Positions 29,005 through 37,564 are shown, counted from the first letter of the stretch. The stretch is DNA of 64,000 nt from Xanthobacteraceae bacterium (GCA_022844205.1 JALHMF010000010.1:20182-84181); one strand, 5' to 3'. The notes: generated by a model not told the origin, from the letters alone. Made by a program: numbers and translations.

Positions 29005-30660
29005 ATGTCGGCCGGGCAATATGCATATCAGATGATCGGTCTGTCCAAGTCCTATCCCGGCGGGAAAAAGGTTCTGGACGGGATTCATCTCTCCTTTTAT
29101 CGCGACGCCAAGATCGGCGTGCTGGGCGTCAACGGCTCCGGCAAGTCGACGCTCATGCGCGTCATGGCCGGGCAGGACACCGAATTCATCGGCGAGGCCT
29201 TTGCCGCGCCCGGCACGACGGTCGGTTATCTACCGCAGGAACCGGCGCTCGATGAAACCAAGAACGTGCGCGAGAACGTAGTGCTGGGCGTCGCCGACAA
29301 GCAGGCGCTGCTCGACCGTTACAACGAAGTCGCCGCCAATTACTCCGACGAGACCGCCGACGAGATGGCGAAGCTGCAGGACCAGATCGAGGCGGAAGGA
29401 CTGTGGGACCTCGACTCCAAGGTCGATCAGGCGATGGAAGCACTGCGCTGTCCGCCCGACGACGCCAAGGTGGAAACACTTTCAGGCGGCGAACGGCGCC
29501 GCGTCGCGCTCTGCCGTCTGCTGCTGGAACAGCCGGACCTCCTGTTACTCGACGAGCCGACCAACCATCTCGACGCGGAAACGACCGCGTGGCTTGAAGG
29601 CCATCTGCGGCAATATCCGGGTGCCGTGCTGATCGTCACCCATGACCGTTATTTCTTGGACAATGTGACGAGTTGGATTTTGGAGCTCGATCGCGGCCGC
29701 GGGATTCCCTATCAGGGGAATTATTCCAGCTGGCTCGTGCAGAAGCAGAAGCGGCTGGAGCAGGAAGGCCGCGAGGAAGAAGCGCGCCAGCGCGCGGTCG
29801 AGCGCGAGCGCGAATGGATTCAGGCCTCGCCGAAAGCGCGGCAGGCCAAGAACAAGGCGCGCTTCCAGCGCTACGAGGAGCTCGTCAAGAAATCGAACGA
29901 GAAGGCGCCACAGACGTCGCAGATCGTCATTCCATCTGGCGAGCGTCTCGGCCAGAACGTTATCGACGCCGAAGGCCTCGGCAAGAGCTTCGGCGACAAG
30001 GTGCTGTTCGAAGACCTCACCTTCAAGCTACCGCCGGGAGGCATTGTCGGCGTGATCGGGCCGAACGGTGCGGGCAAGACCACGCTGTTCCGGCTTATCA
30101 CCGGACAGGAGCAACCGGACAAGGGCGAGATCAAGATCGGCGAGTCGGTGAATCTCGGTTACGTCGACCAGAGCCGCGACAGCCTCGACGGTAAGAAGAA
30201 CGTTTGGGAAGAAATTTCCGGCGGGCACGACATGGTGATGCTCGGCAAGAAGGAAGTGCCGAGCCGAGGCTATGTCTCCGCGTTCAACTTCAAGGGCGGC
30301 GATCAGCAGAAGAAGGTCGGCTCGCTTTCGGGCGGTGAACGCAACCGCGTGCATCTCGCCAAGATGCTGAAGACGGGCGCCAATGTATTGCTGCTCGACG
30401 AGCCGACCAACGATCTTGACGTAGATACGCTGCGCGCGCTGGAAGAAGGACTGGAAGATTTCGCCGGCTGCGCCGTGATCATCAGCCATGATCGCTTCTT
30501 TCTCGACCGCATCGCGACGCATATCCTCGCCTTTGAAGGCGATTCACACGTCGAATGGTTCGAAGGAAACTTCGAGGACTACGAGAAGGACAAGATGCGC
30601 CGTCTCGGCACCGACTCCGTGATTCCGAAGCGGATCAAGTACAAGAAGCTGATGCGGTAA
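29005..30660 (+). CDS. ettA: energy-dependent translational throttle protein EttA (ABC-F)
   Basis: A soluble ABC-F ATPase that binds the ribosomal E site and gates the first elongation cycle according to ATP/ADP. The 551-residue protein has two ABC domains: Walker [12 protein letters not shown] (near residue 45) and [11 protein letters not shown] (near 350), signatures [12 protein letters not shown] and [12 protein letters not shown], and Walker [13 protein letters not shown] and [12 protein letters not shown]. The arm inserted in domain 1 and the linker rich in Arg/Glu ([20 protein letters not shown]) match the EttA group. ATG 29005 ([15 protein letters not shown]) is the family start. Confidence 0.94.
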   Translation: MSAGQYAYQMIGLSKSYPGGKKVLDGIHLSFYRDAKIGVLGVNGSGKSTLMRVMAGQDTEFIGEAFAAPGTTVGYLPQEPALDETKNVRENVVLGVADKQALLDRYNEVAANYSDETADEMAKLQDQIEAEGLWDLDSKVDQAMEALRCPPDDAKVETLSGGERRRVALCRLLLEQPDLLLLDEPTNHLDAETTAWLEGHLRQYPGAVLIVTHDRYFLDNVTSWILELDRGRGIPYQGNYSSWLVQKQKRLEQEGREEEARQRAVEREREWIQASPKARQAKNKARFQRYEELVKKSNEKAPQTSQIVIPSGERLGQNVIDAEGLGKSFGDKVLFEDLTFKLPPGGIVGVIGPNGAGKTTLFRLITGQEQPDKGEIKIGESVNLGYVDQSRDSLDGKKNVWEEISGGHDMVMLGKKEVPSRGYVSAFNFKGGDQQKKVGSLSGGERNRVHLAKMLKTGANVLLLDEPTNDLDVDTLRALEEGLEDFAGCAVIISHDRFFLDRIATHILAFEGDSHVEWFEGNFEDYEKDKMRRLGTDSVIPKRIKYKKLMR

Positions 30661-30689
30661 ACGCTAAGGCGAAGGTGCTTTCGCTATTC

Positions 30690-30787
30690 CTCATGCTGAG
30701 GAGCGCCGATAGGCGCGTCTCGAAGCATGAGGCCGCCTTCATCCTTCGAGACGCCGCGCTATCGCGCGGCTCCTCAGGATGAGGCGG
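30690..30787. repeat. CTTCGAGA / CTCAGGATGAGG repeat
   Basis: Outer inverted pair CCTCATGCTGAGGAGC / GCTCCTCAGGATGAGG with the inner pair GCGTCTCGAAG / CTTCGAGACGC. Fuller copy of the element at 19225-19300. Confidence 0.85.
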
Positions 30788-30801
30788 CTTTCAGCGAATC
30801 T

Positions 30802-31359
30802 TTAAACCGTATGACTGATCGCCGCGTAATAGGCGCGGGCGTAACCGGCAATCAGGTTCGCCTTGTCCATGCCGTTCACGATGCGCCGGGCCTGCGACCA
30901 GTCCTCGGCACGCGCATTGAAGTAATCGGCGAGTTTCTTGCCGGTGAACATGCCCTTGACCATCCCGGCCAGCAGAATCTTCGCAGCGGTCTTGATCTCC
31001 AATGCCTTTTCTGGCCGGTTCACAAGATCGATGCCGAGGAACTTGCCCATCCTGTCGTAATTCGTGCGCCAAGTGAGTTGCACGAAGCCGCGCCCGAAAT
31101 AGGTCTGGCCGGTCTGCGGATCAGCCACGCCATAGGTTCGCCCGCGCCCGCGCCCATATTCCTCGATGCCTCTGAAGGTGCGGTCGGTTTCGTGATGTGC
31201 GGTTCCCAATGCATAAGCGAGCCAGCGGTCGTCTTGCTTGGAATATTCGCTTTCCCACAAGTCGAGAATGGCGTTGAGGCCATCGACCTGGGTCTGTTTC
31301 AAACTGCCGCCAAAAAGATGGTTGCGTATATAGTCGTAAAAGAATCGGCGATTGATCAA
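30802..31359 (-). CDS. GH19 chitinase-like / phage-endolysin-type muramidase
   Basis: A 185-residue soluble protein of the lysozyme-like GH19 fold, the size of phage endolysins. It shows GTAHHETDRTF with the likely catalytic Glu, then YFGRGFVQLTWRTNYDRMG, the family's second signature. No signal peptide is seen, so export, if any, would need a holin or another route. I place the start at TTG 31359 (INRRFFYDYIRNH), which has AAAGGA six bases upstream; the frame stays open far into the neighbouring gene's opposite strand. It is divergent from the MltB-like gene, with only 64 bases between the starts. Confidence 0.82.
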   Translation of the reverse strand: MINRRFFYDYIRNHLFGGSLKQTQVDGLNAILDLWESEYSKQDDRWLAYALGTAHHETDRTFRGIEEYGRGRGRTYGVADPQTGQTYFGRGFVQLTWRTNYDRMGKFLGIDLVNRPEKALEIKTAAKILLAGMVKGMFTGKKLADYFNARAEDWSQARRIVNGMDKANLIAGYARAYYAAISHTV

Positions 31360-31423
31360 TGTCTGTCCTTTCCGGTTTTGGAAAAGGACAATTCTAGGTT
31401 CGCCGCAAACGACGGGGATAAGA

Positions 31424-32647
31424 GTGGCTAGCTTGTTGCGTGCTTTCGTAATTTTCCTGTTCGCGCTGTTCGCGGGCACGGAGGCGCGCGCCGATGCGGA
31501 CTTTGACCGTTTCATCCAGTCGCTCTGGCCGCGGGCGCAAGAACTCGGAATTTCCCGCCGCACATTCGACGCCAATACGCGCGGGTTGGAGCCGGATCTG
31601 TCGCTGCCCGATCTGGAATTGCCCGGACGTAAGGTCGATCCGTCGAAAGGGCAAGCTGAGTTCATCCAGTCGCCGGAAGTCTATGTCTCGGAAAAGGCAA
31701 TTTCGAATCTTGCCGCGCGCGGCAGGAAACTGCGCGACGAACATGCGGCCACCCTGAAAGCCATTGAGCAGAAGATCGGCGTGCCGGGGCCGGTGATCCT
31801 CGCTATTTGGGGTCGCGAGACGGCATTCGGCGGGCATACACTCACGCTCGACGGAATCCGCACACTGGCGACGCAGGCTTATCTCGGCCGCCGCAAGGAC
31901 CAATTCCGCGAGGAGCTTCTGTATGCGCTGAAAATGCTGGAAGACGGTCACGCGAAACGCGCCGACATGAAAAGCTCATGGGCGGGTGCCATGGGCCACA
32001 CGCAATTCCTGCCGTCTGATTTTTATCGTCACGGCGTCGATTTTGACGGCGACGGAAAAATCGACGTGTTCAATTCCATTCCCGATGCGCTGGCCTCCGC
32101 CGCGCGCCAGCTCGCCGAGAAGGGATGGAAACGCGGCGTGCGCTGGGCCCTGGAGGTGCATGTGCCGGACAATGTGGACTGCACCATCGCCGAGCCAAGA
32201 TTCACGCTGCCACTGGGAGAATGGGAAAAGCGTGGATACAAGCTTGCTTACGGCAGGAAACATTCCGGTGGCGAGGCGGGCGAGAGCGCTTCCCTCTTGA
32301 TGCCCGCGGGCCTTTATGGTCCGGCGTTCCTCACCACGAAAAACTATTTCGTGCTGAAGGATTATAATTTCTCCGACCTTTACGTGCTGTTCGTTGGCCA
32401 CCTCGCCGACAGGATCGCGGGCGGCAAGCCGTTCGAGCGCGCGTGGGACAAGGTCACGCAATTGCAGAGCGGGCAGGTGGAAGAGATGCAGAAAATTCTC
32501 AGCACGCGCGGTATTTATGCCGACAAGCTCGACGGGAAGGCGGGGATGCTCACCCGTTCCGCGCTCGGCAAATATCAGAAGACGAACGGCCTGAAGCTCG
32601 ACTGCTGGCCGACAGCGGCGGTGCTCAATCACATGCGCGGCCGTTAA
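31424..32647 (+). CDS. lytic murein transglycosylase (MltB family) with peptidoglycan-binding domain
   Basis: A 407-residue periplasmic enzyme that cleaves the MurNAc-GlcNAc bond to form 1,6-anhydro-MurNAc. Signal peptide VASLLRAFVIFLFALFAGT to ARA. The catalytic Glu is in ILAIWGRETAFGGH; SSWAGAMGHTQFLPSDFY and DGDGKIDVFNSIPDALAS are MltB signatures. A C-terminal PG_binding_1 domain covers about residues 345-400 (LQSGQVEEMQKILSTRGIYA). There is no lipobox, so it is a soluble SltB/MltB-type member. The GTG 31424 start has GGGATAAG upstream and gives the clean signal peptide. Confidence 0.9.
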   Translation: MASLLRAFVIFLFALFAGTEARADADFDRFIQSLWPRAQELGISRRTFDANTRGLEPDLSLPDLELPGRKVDPSKGQAEFIQSPEVYVSEKAISNLAARGRKLRDEHAATLKAIEQKIGVPGPVILAIWGRETAFGGHTLTLDGIRTLATQAYLGRRKDQFREELLYALKMLEDGHAKRADMKSSWAGAMGHTQFLPSDFYRHGVDFDGDGKIDVFNSIPDALASAARQLAEKGWKRGVRWALEVHVPDNVDCTIAEPRFTLPLGEWEKRGYKLAYGRKHSGGEAGESASLLMPAGLYGPAFLTTKNYFVLKDYNFSDLYVLFVGHLADRIAGGKPFERAWDKVTQLQSGQVEEMQKILSTRGIYADKLDGKAGMLTRSALGKYQKTNGLKLDCWPTAAVLNHMRGR

Positions 32648-32662
32648 GGGAGCCACAAACTC

Positions 32663-32692
32663 AAACGGCCGCCCGAGGGCGGCCGTTTTATC
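32663..32692. terminator. bidirectional intrinsic terminator
   Basis: AAACGGCCGCC (32663-32673), loop CGAG, GGCGGCCGTTT (32678-32688), T-rich on both strands; it serves the MltB-like gene (+) and the convergent 128-residue protein gene (-). Confidence 0.88.
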
Positions 32693-32708
32693 TCAAGCCA
32701 GTGAACGA

Positions 32709-33095
32709 TCAGCGGCGATAGTAATAGTGGGTGTAGTTCGCGCCATAAGGCGGGCAGGTCCAGCGTGGCTTGCCATAGTACGGATTGCCCCACTGGTCGT
32801 AGCCGCGGATGCGCGCCGCCCAGAAACCGTTCGGGCAATCTGAGTCCGGACGACCCTGATAGCCCTGATAATAATAATAGCCTTCTTGCGGCGCCCAAGA
32901 ATGATAGCGCGGCTCGACGTTGGCGCGGGCGGCGGCGCCGAACAGCGCGAGGCCGACGCCTACACCGACACCGACACCAAGTGCGTTAAAGAAACGGCGT
33001 TCAGCACGGCCCTGTGCGTCCGCGGACGTCGCCGCGGCGAAAGCCGTGACGATCAGCGCCGCGATCATCGTCAGGGCGATCAAGGTCTTCTTCAT
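32709..33095 (-). CDS. small secreted Tyr/Gly-rich protein
   Basis: A 128-residue protein with a Sec signal (MKKTLIALTMIAALIVTAFA, with cleavage near ADA). A dipeptide run GVGVGVGVGLALFG follows, encoded by an imperfect six-base repeat, and then a Tyr-rich region (YYYYQGYQG, NPYYGKPRW, YTHYYYRR) with two cysteines. Function unknown; such proteins are frequent in Bradyrhizobium relatives and probably sit in the periplasm or outer membrane. AGGAGAAACC precedes the ATG. Confidence 0.75.
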   Translation of the reverse strand: MKKTLIALTMIAALIVTAFAAATSADAQGRAERRFFNALGVGVGVGVGLALFGAAARANVEPRYHSWAPQEGYYYYQGYQGRPDSDCPNGFWAARIRGYDQWGNPYYGKPRWTCPPYGANYTHYYYRR

Positions 33096-33339
33096 GAGGT
33101 TTCTCCTGGGACGCATCGGCCTTGGGCCGGATGCTCGAATCAAACTGGGACAGAGTGCGCGCAAGTGGAAGCCCGGATCAACTGATGGCGGATTTTGGCT
33201 GAAATTTGTTTTTGCCCTATACCGCACTGCGCCATAGTCTGAACGGGCGTTCAGGAAGCGGCGGAATGCAATAGGTTTTGTCGCATTCGTGCCAACGGCA
33301 ACCAGACATGGAGCCCGGCTTGACCCAAGCGAGACGGAT

Positions 33340-33526
33340 GGCTGCCGCGTGCAGTCGATGCTGCCCGCGGACCCGCCCGATCAGCCACAACAGCCGTGTG
33401 CTCCGTGCGGAAGGCAGGATCGTCCCTTCCGGATCAAGAAGCGCCACAGCGGAAGGAAGGCTCGCCGATGCCGCCGGAAAAATCCACGCGAGCACAACCT
33501 GCATTGTGATGGCAGCACTGTACTGA
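33340..33526 (+). pseudogene. remnant of a PaaI-type thioesterase
   Basis: Two frames carry pieces of a hotdog-fold PaaI thioesterase. One frame (from about 33340) reads CRVQSMLPAD, matching the central helix that usually reads AVQSMLPAG. Another (33395-33523) reads VLRAEGRIVPSGSRSATAEG and continues RLADAAGKIHASTTCIVM, the typical last three strands. The segment in between, and the N-terminal half, are missing, so at least one deletion and a frameshift have happened. It lies between two genes on the other strand; no other gene is visible from 33096 to 33536. Confidence 0.55.
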
Positions 33527-33536
33527 AGGTGATTGC

Positions 33537-34364
33537 TTAGCGGGCAGGCGCGGGTTGTGCCGCAGCCGACTGGGTCGCCGGCGTGGACGGAGCATCGGCC
33601 ATGTTCGGGGCCGGCGCCGTCATCGAAAGCGCAAGCGCGCTTGCGATGTTCTCGGCGATGCAGCCGTAGCTCCAGTCGTTCATATGGAAGAGATCGGAAG
33701 ACAGGAATTCGGAGAAGGAGATGTCGCGCGTCTCGTGCCAGTATTCCATGATGGCAAAACGCTTGAATACGGGCACGCCCGCTTCGGCCGCGACTTTCGC
33801 CAGCAGACGCACCATCGGCTTGGCGTCGGCATCGATAAGAACTTTCGGCGCATATTGCGGATCGATGATCACGGCATCGGCGCCGGTCGCGCGGATGCGC
33901 TGCAGTCCGTCGCGGATCAGCGGCGCTTCGGCATCGACGCCGTTCGCGCGCAGGAGGGCATTGGTACCGACCTGCCAGAGCACGAGGTCGGGGCGTTCCT
34001 GTTTCAACTCGTCGTCGAGGCGGTGGAGCATTTCCAGCGCGTCTTCGCCGCTAACGCCACGGTTGAGGACGTTGATCGTCGCCTTGGGGAACAACGTGCG
34101 CAGCTTCAGTTCCAGGCGGTGCGGATAACTCATGTCTTCCGAAGTCGCGCCGACACCGGCGGTGGAGGACGAACCGAGGGCGAGAATGGTGACGCGTTCG
34201 TTGCGCGCAGCGCGGGCGGCGAGCCGGTAGAGCGGCTCATTCAATCGGACGAGTTCGGCGGGGGCGGCGCAGTCGTGATGGTGGCCTCTGGAATCGCTCG
34301 CGAGCGCCGGGGTTACGAGTACCCCAGCCGCCAGAACACAAGCGGCGAACTTCCGGAAAGCCAT
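33537..34364 (-). CDS. SGNH/GDSL-type esterase, periplasmic
   Basis: A 275-residue SGNH hydrolase with a signal peptide (to about ALASDS). Block I Ser is in ILALGSSSTAGVG, block II Gly in NVLNRGVSGEDA, block III Asn in LWQVGTNALLR, and the Asp/His pair in SSDLFHMNDWSYG, so all catalytic blocks are present. The C-terminal 30 residues are a low-complexity Pro/Ala tail. It is the last gene of the opgC operon and its start overlaps the stop of the preceding gene (TAATG), so it may add or remove ester groups (for example succinyl or acetyl) on periplasmic glucans; the target is inference. Confidence 0.85.
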   Translation of the reverse strand: MAFRKFAACVLAAGVLVTPALASDSRGHHHDCAAPAELVRLNEPLYRLAARAARNERVTILALGSSSTAGVGATSEDMSYPHRLELKLRTLFPKATINVLNRGVSGEDALEMLHRLDDELKQERPDLVLWQVGTNALLRANGVDAEAPLIRDGLQRIRATGADAVIIDPQYAPKVLIDADAKPMVRLLAKVAAEAGVPVFKRFAIMEYWHETRDISFSEFLSSDLFHMNDWSYGCIAENIASALALSMTAPAPNMADAPSTPATQSAAAQPAPAR

Positions 34365-35131
34365 TATTTGGAGGTGCCTTTGTAGTTGGTCAGAGAAGCC
34401 CCACGGACAACGAAGTCGGCCAGCAGCCGCCCGAGACATAAGTGAATACTTTCGAATAATCCATCGTTTTTGGTTGAACTCAAATCAAAGGCTCCCGTCT
34501 CGTTCCAGTGGCGCATGATCTCGAAGCGATCGAACATCGATATATCAAGGGTTTCCGCCACCCATCGCATGTTCTGGGTATAGTTAGCGGTGTCCATGAT
34601 GGCAGCCATGCGCGGGCTGTACTGCATGTTGAGAAGCACCACATCTGAACCGGCTTGGAGGATCAAGGCCGATCCTTTTTGCAGTGCAAGACCAAGATCC
34701 TCAGGCGGCAACCCACGCAGCGATTCCACGGTACCAGCCTGCCAGATTACAAGTGCCGGCTTTAGCTCGGCCAGCATGTCCGGCAGCAGCGGCAGGAATT
34801 CGCTCGCCGACCGGCGCGGCGCGGCGCGCACGGTCAGGCGGATTTCCACGCCGGGCAACAGTTCGTGCAGGGCCTGCTCGGAATAGGACGGATAGCTTTT
34901 CAGTCCCTTCACGGCTCCGGTCTGCGAGGGCGTGCCGGACAGCAGCAGGATGTCCAGCCGCTGCGAACGTTTCACCGCTAACGAAGCATGCGGTAGCGAC
35001 GATTGCGGTATGGTCAGCGCATCCGGCACGCTACACCGCCGGTCAGTGACCGCCTCCGCTTTCGCGGTGACGGCAAACAGCGCGGCCAGCAAGGCCAGCA
35101 TTGCGATTGAATATCGTCCCACGTTCAGCAT
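34364..35131 (-). CDS. degenerate SGNH-hydrolase-like protein, periplasmic
   Basis: A 255-residue protein with a signal peptide (to about AVTAKAEA), clearly related to the next gene in the operon: ALVIWQAGTVESLRG parallels LVLWQVGTNALLR, and VVLLNMQYSPRMAAIMD parallels VIIDPQYAPKVLID. Several catalytic blocks have changed: block III Asn is Val, the Asn-x-Gly block II is gone, and the Asp of the Asp-x-x-His motif is not at its place. It may be a non-catalytic partner. It starts three bases after opgC and overlaps the next start by one base. Confidence 0.75.
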   Translation of the reverse strand: MLNVGRYSIAMLALLAALFAVTAKAEAVTDRRCSVPDALTIPQSSLPHASLAVKRSQRLDILLLSGTPSQTGAVKGLKSYPSYSEQALHELLPGVEIRLTVRAAPRRSASEFLPLLPDMLAELKPALVIWQAGTVESLRGLPPEDLGLALQKGSALILQAGSDVVLLNMQYSPRMAAIMDTANYTQNMRWVAETLDISMFDRFEIMRHWNETGAFDLSSTKNDGLFESIHLCLGRLLADFVVRGASLTNYKGTSK

Positions 35132-35134
35132 CCC

Positions 35135-36268
35135 CTAGGCCGCCGCTTTTTGGGTGCGCCGGTCCAGCCCCTGATACCAGCTCATTAAAGCGGCGAGTCC
35201 GACCATCAGCAATACGCCGAATAGGCTCACGGTCACCTGCATCCAGACCCTGGCGGAGACCTCCGTCAGCAGGAAATGGGCGGTGAACGAAAGGAATACG
35301 CCGAGGCAGAACACCTCCAGCGAATGCTTGCCGCAGAGGATGACGGGTTGCGCCCATGCCGATTGCAGAAAGGTTGCATCGCGCGGAATGAAACGCACCA
35401 CCAAAATGGCCAGCGCCAGAAAGTGGGCGAGCCGCAAAGGGGACAGCCCGGTCTTATTGAGCGGGAAAATATAGAGCCAGCCCGGCAGGCTGGCGGCGAG
35501 TTTCGGAAACAGCCAGATCGTCGATAGCCACGCGGCGAAGACGAGATAGGCGATGCAGGCCGCGATCACGATATTCGACCTGATAATCTTCGTGATCCAC
35601 TCCGCGCGTCCGACCGCGCACCATGCGCCGATCATGAACAGCAACTGCCACGCCACGGGATTGAAATACCAGTTTCGCTCGGTCGGATAGAGCTTCAGAT
35701 TCCAGCCGGTCCATTTGGCGACCAGATAGACCGTAATGGAAGCGAGGATCGCCGCCGTCGGCGCCCGCAACATGAACCAGAGCATCAGCGGGAAAAACAG
35801 CATCAGCACGATGTAGAGCGGCAGCACGTCTAGGTTCGCGAGCAGGAAGCGCAGCCGCAATACTTCCAGCAAAATTACGTCCGGCCGCTCAAAGAACTGG
35901 ACGATGTTCATTTCCTCGACGAACAGCGGGTTCTCGAAGCGTCCCGCGACATAGCCGATCTGCGCGATGTAGATCACCGACAGAAACACGAACGCGACAT
36001 AGAGCTGCCAGGTGCGCTTGAAAATGCGCGCCGCGCCGACCACGAAGCCGCGCTCGTGGATGATGCGGCCGTAGACGAAGGCGGCGGTGAAGCCCGAAAT
36101 GAAAACGAAGATTTCGGCGGCATCGCTGAAGCCGAAATTCGCGATGGTGATCCAGCTGATGCTGTTCGACGGCACATGGTCGAGGAAGATAAACCACAGC
36201 GACAGCCCGCGAAAAAAATCGAGCCGCAGGTCGCGGACGGTTGCGGGCGGCGGTGCCGGTTTGGACAT
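35135..36268 (-). CDS. opgC: OpgC-type membrane acyltransferase
   Basis: A 377-residue integral membrane protein with about ten helices, of the acyltransferase-3/OpgC group that transfers succinyl groups onto osmoregulated periplasmic glucans. It shows RDLRLDFFRGLSLWFIFLDH at the N-terminus with the conserved Arg/Asp and His of the acyltransferase site, and FGFSDAAEIFVFISGFTAAF. ATG 36268 is preferred; the frame also offers TTG 36298. It leads a compact three-gene operon with two SGNH-type genes, as in Bradyrhizobium. The operon suggests joint modification of cyclic glucans or another periplasmic polymer. Confidence 0.88.
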   Translation of the reverse strand: MSKPAPPPATVRDLRLDFFRGLSLWFIFLDHVPSNSISWITIANFGFSDAAEIFVFISGFTAAFVYGRIIHERGFVVGAARIFKRTWQLYVAFVFLSVIYIAQIGYVAGRFENPLFVEEMNIVQFFERPDVILLEVLRLRFLLANLDVLPLYIVLMLFFPLMLWFMLRAPTAAILASITVYLVAKWTGWNLKLYPTERNWYFNPVAWQLLFMIGAWCAVGRAEWITKIIRSNIVIAACIAYLVFAAWLSTIWLFPKLAASLPGWLYIFPLNKTGLSPLRLAHFLALAILVVRFIPRDATFLQSAWAQPVILCGKHSLEVFCLGVFLSFTAHFLLTEVSARVWMQVTVSLFGVLLMVGLAALMSWYQGLDRRTQKAAA

Positions 36269-36343
36269 CGAGTGCTGTGTTTCTTTCGATTCTGCCAAAT
36301 TCTAGGCCATGCACACCGGCTTGAGAACGGCGCGGCGCGCGCC

Positions 36344-36823
36344 TTATGTCCGTTGTAACGGGCTGCCGTCCACCGTCTCGTAGTGAGGCTTGAGATCGAG
36401 AAGCGGCGTGCCGTCCAGGCAGTCGATGCCGATCACGCTGAGCCGGTTGCCCTCAATGCCGACCAATTCCACCACCGAGAGTGCGATCGGGTTCGGCCGA
36501 ACCGGCGATCTCAGCGCGAAGGTGCCGCGCGTCTCACCGAGATGCCGCGGTACTTGCCGGACGAGATCGCGGCGTGCCTGGTCCATGAAATAGACCACGA
36601 CCATGCGCGGGAATTTCTCGACCCCCTCAAGGGCGGCCGCATAACGCGGATCGACTTCGATGGTACAAATTTCACGGGTGAGCCGGCCGTTCTTCGGGCA
36701 TTCGGCGCGGGTCTTCCATGGCGTGCGGATGCGCCCGATGAAATAGAGGCCGGCATCGAAATCCGCGGGCAATTCGACGGGTATCTCGCCGGGGCGCATG
36801 TCCGAATTTTCCGTCTCGCTCAT
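36344..36823 (-). CDS. TrmO-type tRNA methyltransferase (TsaA domain)
   Basis: A 159-residue single-domain protein of the TsaA/TrmO beta-barrel family, which in E. coli N6-methylates t6A37 of tRNA-Thr using S-adenosylmethionine. Motifs: YFIGRIRTPWKTRAECPKNG at the N-terminus, FALRSPVRPNPIALSVVEL in the middle (the R-SP-RPNPIG signature), and a D-L-K-P-Y-like end (LLDLKPHYETVDG). Members lacking the E. coli C-terminal extension, as here, are common in alphaproteobacteria. Substrate by family only. Confidence 0.85.
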   Translation of the reverse strand: MSETENSDMRPGEIPVELPADFDAGLYFIGRIRTPWKTRAECPKNGRLTREICTIEVDPRYAAALEGVEKFPRMVVVYFMDQARRDLVRQVPRHLGETRGTFALRSPVRPNPIALSVVELVGIEGNRLSVIGIDCLDGTPLLDLKPHYETVDGSPLQRT

Positions 36824-36952
36824 GGCCGCTGACTATAGGCACAGCGGACTTCGAGCGATCCCCACCTGCCGTTCAGAGTAGGCCGCGTCCCAGGGTGGGG
36901 CGGCTTCTGGAGGATTGCGCATCCACCGGGAGGGACGCGAGAAAAACCTTGA

Positions 36953-37000
36953 ATACAATCATAGAGTTTATTTATTTTTAACATATATCTTTGATTGTAT
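36953..37000. promoter_or_regulatory. AT-rich island with 9-bp inverted repeat
   Basis: ATACAATCA (36953-36961) and TGATTGTAT (36992-37000) flank 30 bases that are almost all A/T (TTTATTTATTTTTAACATAT). It is in an otherwise GC-rich 330-base gap (36824-37151) between trmO and a microprotein gene; the rest of the gap shows no gene. It could be an operator or a DNA-bending site; the role is unknown. Confidence 0.45.
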
Positions 37001-37061
37001 ACCCTCTTGCTGTCCCTTCTGTCTGTTGGCGAGGGCCTTTTACCGAGGGCCAATCCCAAAC

Positions 37062-37092
37062 GAAAAGCGCCGGGGAAATTTTCCCCGGCGCT
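37062..37092 (-). terminator. intrinsic terminator of the microprotein gene
   Basis: Minus strand: AAGCGCCGGGGAAA pairs with TTTCCCCGGCGCTT, ending TTTTCG. It is 60 bases beyond the stop codon of the 27-residue reading frame. Confidence 0.85.
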
Positions 37093-37151
37093 TGATCGTT
37101 TCGTCCTTCGGCCCGGATCGGATGAACCGGCGCCGGAGCAAGGCAAGAAGC

Positions 37152-37235
37152 TCAGAACATGCCGAGCAGGATGGCCCCCACAAATGCGAAGGCCACGCAG
37201 ATCGCGAGCACATTGATCCGTTGGGCTAGTTCCAA
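37152..37235 (-). CDS. 27-residue membrane microprotein
   Basis: The frame reads MELAQRINVLAICVAFAFVG and ends AILLGMF, with the start on TTG. It is one transmembrane helix with a short charged N-terminus. AGGGAG lies eight bases upstream of the TTG and a strong dedicated terminator lies downstream, with a promoter-like TTGCGG / TAGGTT pair about 45 bases upstream. These together make it a real short gene rather than a chance frame. I recall similar tiny proteins in Bradyrhizobium; function unknown. Confidence 0.6.
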   Translation of the reverse strand: MELAQRINVLAICVAFAFVGAILLGMF

Positions 37236-37564
37236 AGGTCTGTCTCCCTGGCCATTTGACCTGTATCGAACCTAAGCCCGGAAGCCCCGTCCGCAAGCAG
37301 CAATTTTTGTGCAGTGCGGCACGAATTTATTGCTTTGAGGCGGCAATGACCAGATTTTGGGCCTGCGACAGCCGGGGACGCTGGATGGGCGAACGCAAGG
37401 AAATTCTCCGGTATTCAGAAACCGCAAAATTTTGTGGACCGATTGGGCCGAATTCACGGCAACGGTAGTTTGGTAAGCCCCATGGCCGGATACGGGCCGC
37501 GTTGAGCATCCATTAACGAGCTTCCTTGAGCCGGTCTTAAGCCCATTCCTCGCATTTTCCGCAA
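37236..37564. other. intergenic stretch, nothing clear
   Basis: About 330 bases between the microprotein start and the extensin-like gene. It must hold both divergent promoters. I see no conserved open frame, terminator or strong repeat; CAATTTTTGTGCAGTGCGGC and two GGCAATGACC-like stretches were the only notable features. Confidence 0.5.

Noticed and set aside
30802..31359. Prophage remnant suggested by the endolysin-like gene
   Set aside because: No other phage genes, attachment sites or integrase nearby; a single domesticated muramidase gene is more economical.
33217..33504. Minus-strand frame of 95 codons in the PaaI remnant region
   Set aside because: No domain or signal; the plus strand carries recognisable thioesterase fragments.
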